Shown: piece by piece, positions 63,701 to 64,000 of the stretch
How positions within the stretch are numbered: the first letter of the stretch is position 1
How the letters are laid out: each line of letters starts with the position of its first letter
Source of the DNA: Rachycentron canadum
Lineage: Eukaryota; Chordata; Actinopteri; Carangiformes; Rachycentridae
Reading direction: 5' to 3'
DNA length: 64,000 nt
Assembly (NCBI GenBank): GCA_038496675.1
Contig: CM076667.1
Location: 16,114,479-16,178,478, forward strand
Made by a program: the position numbers and the translations under genes
The notes under the pieces: model-generated
The model's input: the letters and a program-made list of their open reading frames with translations, nothing else
What the model was told of the DNA's origin: nothing
Databases searched by the model: none

Positions 63701-64000
63701 TTATTTAATTAAGGGATATGTGTATTATCAGTTTAAAGACTTGCAAAGTGGGTGCTTTTGTTTTGATGGCAAAGACAACGGTTTATATGGAGTTGGTTGT
63801 AATTACTCAATACTGAAAGTCAAATATTCACATTGCCCTTTTCCAATTTCAAAACACACCTGCACTCACTTTGCAGTGTCACGGTCGATAATGAGGTTTG
63901 TTTTCAGACTCCAAAACTGTGGTGGCAGGTTTGCAAAACACCTTGTGGAAATATCAATTGATGAATTTGGTTCTAAAATGAGATATTATCAGTTTGAAAA
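60731..64000. other. Intergenic, no gene seen
   Basis: AT-rich, with a G run near 62142-62155 and a pair of short inverted gccacc/ggtgg motifs at 62430-62485. The last 500 bases include taattag/ttaattaag-type homeodomain motifs and have the look of a conserved non-coding element, which cannot be tested here. Confidence 0.5.

Noticed and set aside
1..64000. CRISPR arrays, operons, phage or plasmid features
   Set aside because: The window is vertebrate nuclear DNA with spliced genes and fish repeats; no spaced direct-repeat array or prokaryotic gene was seen.

Overview
The window is vertebrate nuclear DNA, most likely from a ray-finned (percomorph-type) fish. It is AT-rich and gene-poor, with many simple repeats (AC/GT, AG/CT, homopolymers), GT-AG introns with polypyrimidine tracts, and old copies of dispersed repeat families that I recognise as common in percomorph genomes. 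There is one assembly gap (370 Ns at 32940-33309). Nothing looks bacterial, viral or organellar.

The one gene I can support well is a plus-strand RALYL-like gene (RNA-binding Raly-like, hnRNP C/RALY family), spread over about 27 kb. Coding exons lie at 21106-21142, 35126-35201, 36320-36367, 37941-38122, 43706-43819, 45320-45489 and 47921-47953. All junctions are phase-compatible and give a 219-residue product that ends at a TGA at 47951-47953. Untranslated sequence probably continues through at least one more intron to polyadenylation signals near 53271 and 53331. The product has a basic N-terminus, the family's Tyr/Asp/Arg motif, a basic segment, a Ser-rich linker, a leucine/isoleucine-heptad coiled coil and an acidic tail.

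The family's usual RRM exon is not visible, so the first exon here looks like an alternative promoter that yields an RRM-less isoform. The canonical RRM exon would then lie upstream of the window or in the gap. The 14-kb intron between the first exon and the first shared exon carries (AC)14 just inside its 5' splice site and (GT)9 just before its 3' splice site. These are complementary repeats that could pair and bring the splice sites together.

Layout: 1-20 kb is intergenic or upstream-intronic sequence with dispersed repeats and a degraded 18S rRNA 3'-end fragment at 5.1 kb. 20.0-21.9 kb is a CpG-richer promoter region with a nested repeat on its upstream flank. 21.1-48 kb is RALYL exons and introns. 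48-53.3 kb is the probable 3' UTR region. 53.3-64 kb is gene-poor, with a second copy of a dispersed repeat, a scrambled Tc1-like relic at 59.6-60.0 kb and one unassigned minus-strand frame with a signal-peptide-like start at 60.6 kb.
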